Assembly (NCBI RefSeq): GCF_009727055.1
Contig: NC_052360.1
Coordinates: 63,354,525-63,418,524 of the forward strand
DNA: 64,000 nucleotides
DNA from: Benincasa hispida
Taxonomy: Eukaryota > Streptophyta > Magnoliopsida > Cucurbitales > Cucurbitaceae
Direction of reading: 5' to 3'
Part shown: piece by piece, positions 59,237-64,000 of the stretch
How positions within the stretch are numbered: the stretch's first letter is position 1
Layout: every line of letters starts with the position of its first letter
Made by a program: the position numbers and the translations under genes
Notes under the pieces: model-generated
Database searches by the model: none
Seen by the model: the letters and a program-made list of their open reading frames with translations, nothing else
What the model was told of the DNA's origin: nothing

Positions 59237-61177
59237 TGAAGGAACTCATTTACAGAGAACCTTTGAGCGGAAGCGGATCGTCCAAATTCCATTTTGATTG
59301 AACACAAACATTTACAGTCAACAATAACAGATTATGCATAAAACTTAAATTACAGCATGCTATGGAATTAAAAACAAAAATTAGAAACTATACCTTTAAA
59401 GAATCGTTCTTCAAGTTAATCCCTCGATCGTACTTGTTCACGAACGCATCAACAAGTCACGAACTCTCCTCAAACACTAGCAAACAGCAACGCGATCCTC
59501 GAACCAAAAGGGACACTACCATTTAGTGATCTTGGTATTCTCGGTGTGAGAATCCAGGAGTGGTGGGCTCTGACTAATTTTGGTTAGAGAGGAGTTTTGA
59601 GTTAGAGGAGGAAGACGATCGAGAAGGAAACAAGGCTGTCGTGTAGACCATCAAGTCTATCGCATAGACTATATTCATTTATCCCAATTTTTGCGACAAA
59701 ACTAAATAACTACCCACTAAGAGTGGTTAGAGAGAAAAAGGATAATTATTAAATAATTAATAAATTATAAATAAATATGATAACCAACTTATCATGTTAT
59801 ATTTATAACCTATAGTTTTAATATTGCATCATATACAATATACAAACCACAATTTTTTTCTCTATTTTATGGCATTTAATATAAATCATATTTATATTAA
59901 ATTTAATAACTATGAATCTTATTCATAGAAAATATATTTGAATCATATTCAAATATTAGTTCCTCCAATTAAACTATAATGCATCATATACATTATATCA
60001 ATTGTATCATATATAATTGAATTACTTTAATTATATCAAATATAATTTAATTCCCTCTTATTAATTTACATTTCAAATTAACCCAAAAACTAATTCACAA
60101 CTTAAATCCATTGAGTTACCAAGGGGACCTTGGATCTGTAGCTTGAAGCTCCACCGGTACGTGAATAACAGATTAAACTCTTTAATCATATTATCCACCA
60201 TCCGTTAATTATCTGGTACTCCACTAAAGACCGTCAGCTGCACTCTTTGTACTACAAATATATTTCTATGTCCATTGGATATAACCAATCAATAGTATGA
60301 TGACCCTTTACAAATCGCTTGTAAGTATAGTTGGGTCAAATTACCATTTTGCCCCTGTAGTTACATCTAACTTCTTAAGTACCACTGATCCCTCTAATGA
60401 ACAATATATCATAGTCCCACTATGACTAAACCTCTCTCTAACCAAGAGAGAGTGTGACGCCATATCATTCAAGACCTAGAATCAGACCTTAAAGGACCAA
60501 TTTATCTACTTACCCCTGCTTCAGGGAATAAGTGAATTCCATCTCATGTAGTTGAGTTCCCAACATCCCAATCAGACGAATCCCCAAAATGGTAGGCTTA
60601 TTGAGTTGGCGATCTGGCCACTTTCACCCATGCAAATCAAAGGACCGCTCTCATAGGCAGGAGTTCACAACTCAATCAGGATTAAGGTCATGTTACCTAT
60701 GGTCATCCTAGTGAAATGAAAGTTTCAATTACGAACGACATTATATAACGAGACTAAACATTTCGTGATCCGGTCTTATACAAACTCCTTTGTATAGAAT
60801 ATCCTCGCTCGCATGTCTAATACATGAATGATCAGGATTAAATCACTTATAGCACTTTACAACAATTATAACACCTACAAAGCGGGCCATACTTGTAGTG
60901 TCACCAGGATAAGACACCTAGCCTTATCCATATACTACAGACCATTTAGGTAATCACTTAAACACGATCTACCTGTATATCTCCATATACATGTTTAAGT
61001 TACAACGATAACCATGGATGTTATTTTATTGGTTTATGGTTAATGCAACTAAAATATCATATATTTCATAGATAGAAGTGAATAAAATATCATATATTAT
61101 TAATCATAGAAAATGTTTGTTCATACATGGTTTACAAACTATGGGACCCTACGAGATTTAGGGCATCAACCCCAACA
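59237..61177 (-). mobile_element. Probable solo LTR, ~1.94 kb
   Basis: On the - strand it begins TGTTGGGGTTGATGCCCTAA at 61177 and is proposed to end ...CCTTCA at 59237. Flanks are TGGTA (61178-61182) and GGGTA (59232-59236), a 4-of-5 match to a target duplication. No pol domains. The sequence shows mixed low-coding, transcript-like composition typical of long LTRs. The left limit is the weak point of this call. Confidence 0.6.
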
Positions 61178-61182
61178 TGGTA

Positions 61183-63060
61183 CCTTATTCTAGTAACATT
61201 ATTGAATGCGACCTGCTTTGTAGGTAGTATAAACGATATGATCCTAAATCGTCCATGTGGAGACATGAGAAGTGGGGGCGTCCTATGCAATGAGTTTTCA
61301 TAAGATCAGACCAAGAAATAAGTCACTCTTACTTTATAACGTTATTTAATGTTTAAGACTGATTGTTTCAAATAGATGACCTAAGTAACTCGACCTTAAT
61401 CCTAAGCTAACTATGAACTCCTGTTTATGCGGGATTATCCTTAGATTTGCATAAGTGATGGTTGGGTAAATAGCATTAGCTCAATAAACCTCTCATTTCA
61501 GGGGTAAGACCGAGTAGATAGCTAAGGACATAGGGTGCAAGATGGAATTCGCACCTACCTGATTTAGGGATAGTAGAAAGGTTGTTCTATTAAGTACTAA
61601 ATCCAGGTCTTGAATAAAGGGCCCCACCCTTTCATTGGCTTGAGAAGGGCTTGGTTTAGTGATTGGATCACAAACTAATTATTCATTAGAGGATCAGTGG
61701 GACTTAAGGAGCAAGAGGTAATTTCGGGGATAAAACAACATTTGACTCAACCATTATTACGAACAATTTACGAAAGGTCGACTTACTAGTTATGGTTAAA
61801 TCAAGTGGACAGAAATATATCTATAGTGAGAAGAGTGCAACTACTAAGCTATAGTGGTGTGTCTCGGTAGTTAACGAATATTGATTAATTCGATTTAAAG
61901 AGTTTAGCCAATTAATCTCAAATCGTTGGAGCTCATGATCTGTAGGTCCATAAGGCTCATCTACTAGCTCGTAAATTGTTTATTAGTATATTGAGTGAAT
62001 TTGAAGCGTTCAAATTTACTTTAGGAATTCAATTTGAAGTGTTCAAATTTTAAATTAGGGTTTGAATTTGAATTGTTCAATTTCAACCACGGTAGCACCT
62101 AGTGTGGTCAGAACCAATTGTATTCAGGTCACAAAGCTTACACTCATTCACATTGGTTCATCCAGCTATGCCTCAAGCCTTTTGCTCTTCTAACATAAAA
62201 AGTGGTCGACCATTCGTCAACGCTCAGGAATCCGCTTGACATCTCAACGGCGAGATTGGATACCCACATCTGATCGAAGTTAGGGTATGAATAATTTTAT
62301 TCGATATAATTAAATGTTTAATTTATCGAAGTTAAATGAAATTAGAGAGTTTACAATATTTTAATGTTGGTTTAAATATTAAGTTACATGCATAGGATTC
62401 ATTTATGAATTAGGTATTTGATTAATTTAATATTTGATATTAAATTATTATTTAATTAATTAAAATCAAATTAATTTTCAATTTTTAATTCAATTTTAGA
62501 AATTGATTTAATTTTGAATTAAATAAAAAATATAATTGAAAATATAATTGTGTTAGTGGGGAAATCCATCTTACAAGGTGGATTCATCTCCATAACAACA
62601 CCTAGCCCACTTAATTGTTCCAATTGAAGTGTCAATGGGATACCTCCTTTAGTGGCGGAATGTATATGATACATAAAAGCTCAAATTTTTCCAGATTCGA
62701 GGGGGTGAATGCTGGAATTTTGGAAATTCTGCACAATTCTCTCTCCTTCTCAAACCCTCTCCTTTACCTCACTTAATTCCCATCAATACTGAGTTCCACC
62801 ATTTAAATCTAAATTGGGGAATAGTAGAAAATACTCCCTTGGTGGTTCACTACTTATTTGAAGGTCAAATTCGTGGAGAGCAACTCAGATTTGGAGAATT
62901 CTTCAAAGGTATATGTTCTCGAAACCCTTCTATTTTGTAAATCAGTTTTGCATGCTTTTAGAACTCAAATTAAGTGTAATTAGAGTGCTTATCGATTCTA
63001 ATTACTTCTGTTGCATGCCCATACTTTCCATCATTTAATGTATCTCATTCATTTAATAAT
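61183..63060 (+). mobile_element. Related LTR remnant in the opposite orientation
   Basis: Shares, in inverted orientation and the same order, blocks of the 59237-61177 LTR: GCGACCTGCTTTGTAGG, AACTATGAACTCCTGTTTAT, CATTAGAGGATCAGTGG, GTGGACAGAAATATAT, GAGAAGAGTGCAAC and CGTTGGAGCTCATGATCTG. Identity is ~70-75 % by eye, so it is older. Its expected TGTTGGGG start is missing; it begins where the other LTR abuts. An unrelated segment at ~62080-62270 looks inserted. Confidence 0.6.
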
Positions 63061-63072
63061 AATAATAAAAAA

Positions 63073-64000
63073 TCAATGTGTCACACAAAGCGGACGTCGT
63101 TGATTTCGAGCTAGTTGTCGTCGTCGACTTTGAACTTGAGGTTACTTTGGTTTCTCTTGATGTTGCTCTGATACCTCTGTAGGCGCTTCATAGTATAAAT
63201 ATTCATTATGATCTCCATGGCTACACCCATGTCCATGCAGGTATGAAGACGATGGACTAGCCTCTAAATCATAATATCATTAACCAAATGCTGACATCGT
63301 CATCATCATTAGACTAACATAACCAGTCTGGCCCTATATCTAAGTCATAGGAGGAAATTTTTCCATATCATGGGCGACCTCATCAAACTCATCTTCTTCT
63401 ACTCGAGCAGGTCCCCTATGTCTAGGAACTGGTGGAGGAGTAATAGGTATATCATATATATAATGTATCTCCTCTATATAGGTCTCGTTGTTACTACATA
63501 TAGCAAGAACTTGGTTTTGATCATTTGCAACATCACTGAGGCTACTGTTGTTCGATCTCTAAGAATTATAAACGATTAGAAAAATTTTAAAATAAAATAA
63601 AATTAGAAATAATTAAATAATATTTATTTATGTACCAGATGACCCACAGCTGCTCCGGATGAGTAACGACCTTGTAATATTATTGTACCAATCGATGTAA
63701 TTTTGAGTATCATCTCTATCAAATTGTCCAAAAGAAACCCCCATTGCAATAAACCTTACACGATAATGCCACCACATTACCAAATGTGCAACTTTTTCAG
63801 ACCAATCTCCAGTTCTTAGGTCGATGTCATGCAGTAGAGGTTCAGTAATACAAGGTGATGGGACATTCTGTTGGAAATCAAATTGTCTTATTACCCTGTT
63901 AGGAAGATGACATTCACCAATGTAAAAACATAAAAGAGGACTTATTGTCCACCATATATTTTGACCGTTTGTACAGAAATTAGGCAAAGTGTCTATGACA
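63073..64000 (-). pseudogene. Plant mobile domain (PMD, MAIN-like) protein, decayed, 5' part outside window
   Basis: Minus strand. The open frame runs in from the right edge (DTLPNFCTNGQNIWWTI) to ~63640 with PLLCFYIGECHLPNRVIRQF, PSPCITEPLLHDIDLRTGDW and YIDWYNNITR, a typical PMD (PF10536-type) C-terminal half. An apparent intron (63559-63635) is followed by the tail 63073-63558 with DIPITPPPVPRHRGPARVEE, SPSSSYLHGHGCSHGDHNEY and the family-typical basic end RRRQLARNQRRPLCVTH. The tail has stops (after PPMT, after SAFG, after EKPK), and its frame does not join cleanly to the first part. Genes of this type in plants are mostly transposon-derived, often with MULEs. The call is pseudogene; the source of the first part is outside the window. 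Confidence 0.7.

Overview
This window is plant nuclear DNA. The genes are interrupted by many short AT-rich introns with GT-AG borders, intergenic DNA is very AT-rich, and the repeats are plant transposon families (Ty1/copia and solo LTRs, LINE, MULE with a Ulp1 protease, hAT, CACTA, plant-mobile-domain genes). A MULE carrying an Ulp1-like gene beside a MuDR transposase, plus the repeat style, suggests a cucurbit (Cucurbitaceae). That family-level guess is inference; no marker gene in the window fixes the species.

Four host genes are visible. (1) The 3' part of a Pumilio-homolog-24 (APUM24/Puf6-type) nucleolar RNA-binding protein gene, + strand, exons from 126 to 5560. (2) A complete seven-exon class-3 lipase (diacylglycerol-lipase-like, N-terminal membrane anchor, catalytic Ser/Asp/His all visible), + strand, 12340-20149. 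(3) and (4) Two intact eight-exon paralogues of a GGCT/ChaC-like unknown protein, both on the - strand, at 35059-37690 (copy A, 315 aa) and 52405-57129 (copy B, 273 aa). Every exon set given here was checked for splice borders and for an open reading frame across the joins.

The rest is mobile DNA. Lipase intron 3 holds an antisense LINE fragment and a solo LTR with a perfect 5-bp target duplication. Directly behind the lipase is an ~8.4-kb MULE (20254-28611) with long terminal inverted repeats, a decayed DUF1985/Ulp1 gene on + and a decayed MuDR transposase on -; a GC-rich 674-bp hAT-type element sits in its right end with a perfect 8-bp target duplication. 28.6-35.0 kb is repeat-dense with a large diverged inverted repeat and a small assembly gap. 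Between copies A and B lie CACTA remnants, a 217-255-bp tandem array with an assembly gap, a 5'-truncated copia element (- strand) and a dead hAT transposase (+ strand). The right end (59.2-64.0 kb) has two related LTRs in opposite orientation and a decayed plant-mobile-domain gene running off the edge.

I see no tRNA, rRNA, CRISPR or operon-type organisation. The genes are not functionally linked by position; the layout is that of ordinary single-copy genes separated by nested transposons, with one local gene duplication. I found no clearly new biological system. The most unusual items are the Ulp1-MULE with both catalytic sites damaged, a GAGCGAGA-type repeat shared by two unrelated-looking regions, the divergent gene pair with copy-specific tandem duplications, and the CACTA end made of hairpin repeats.
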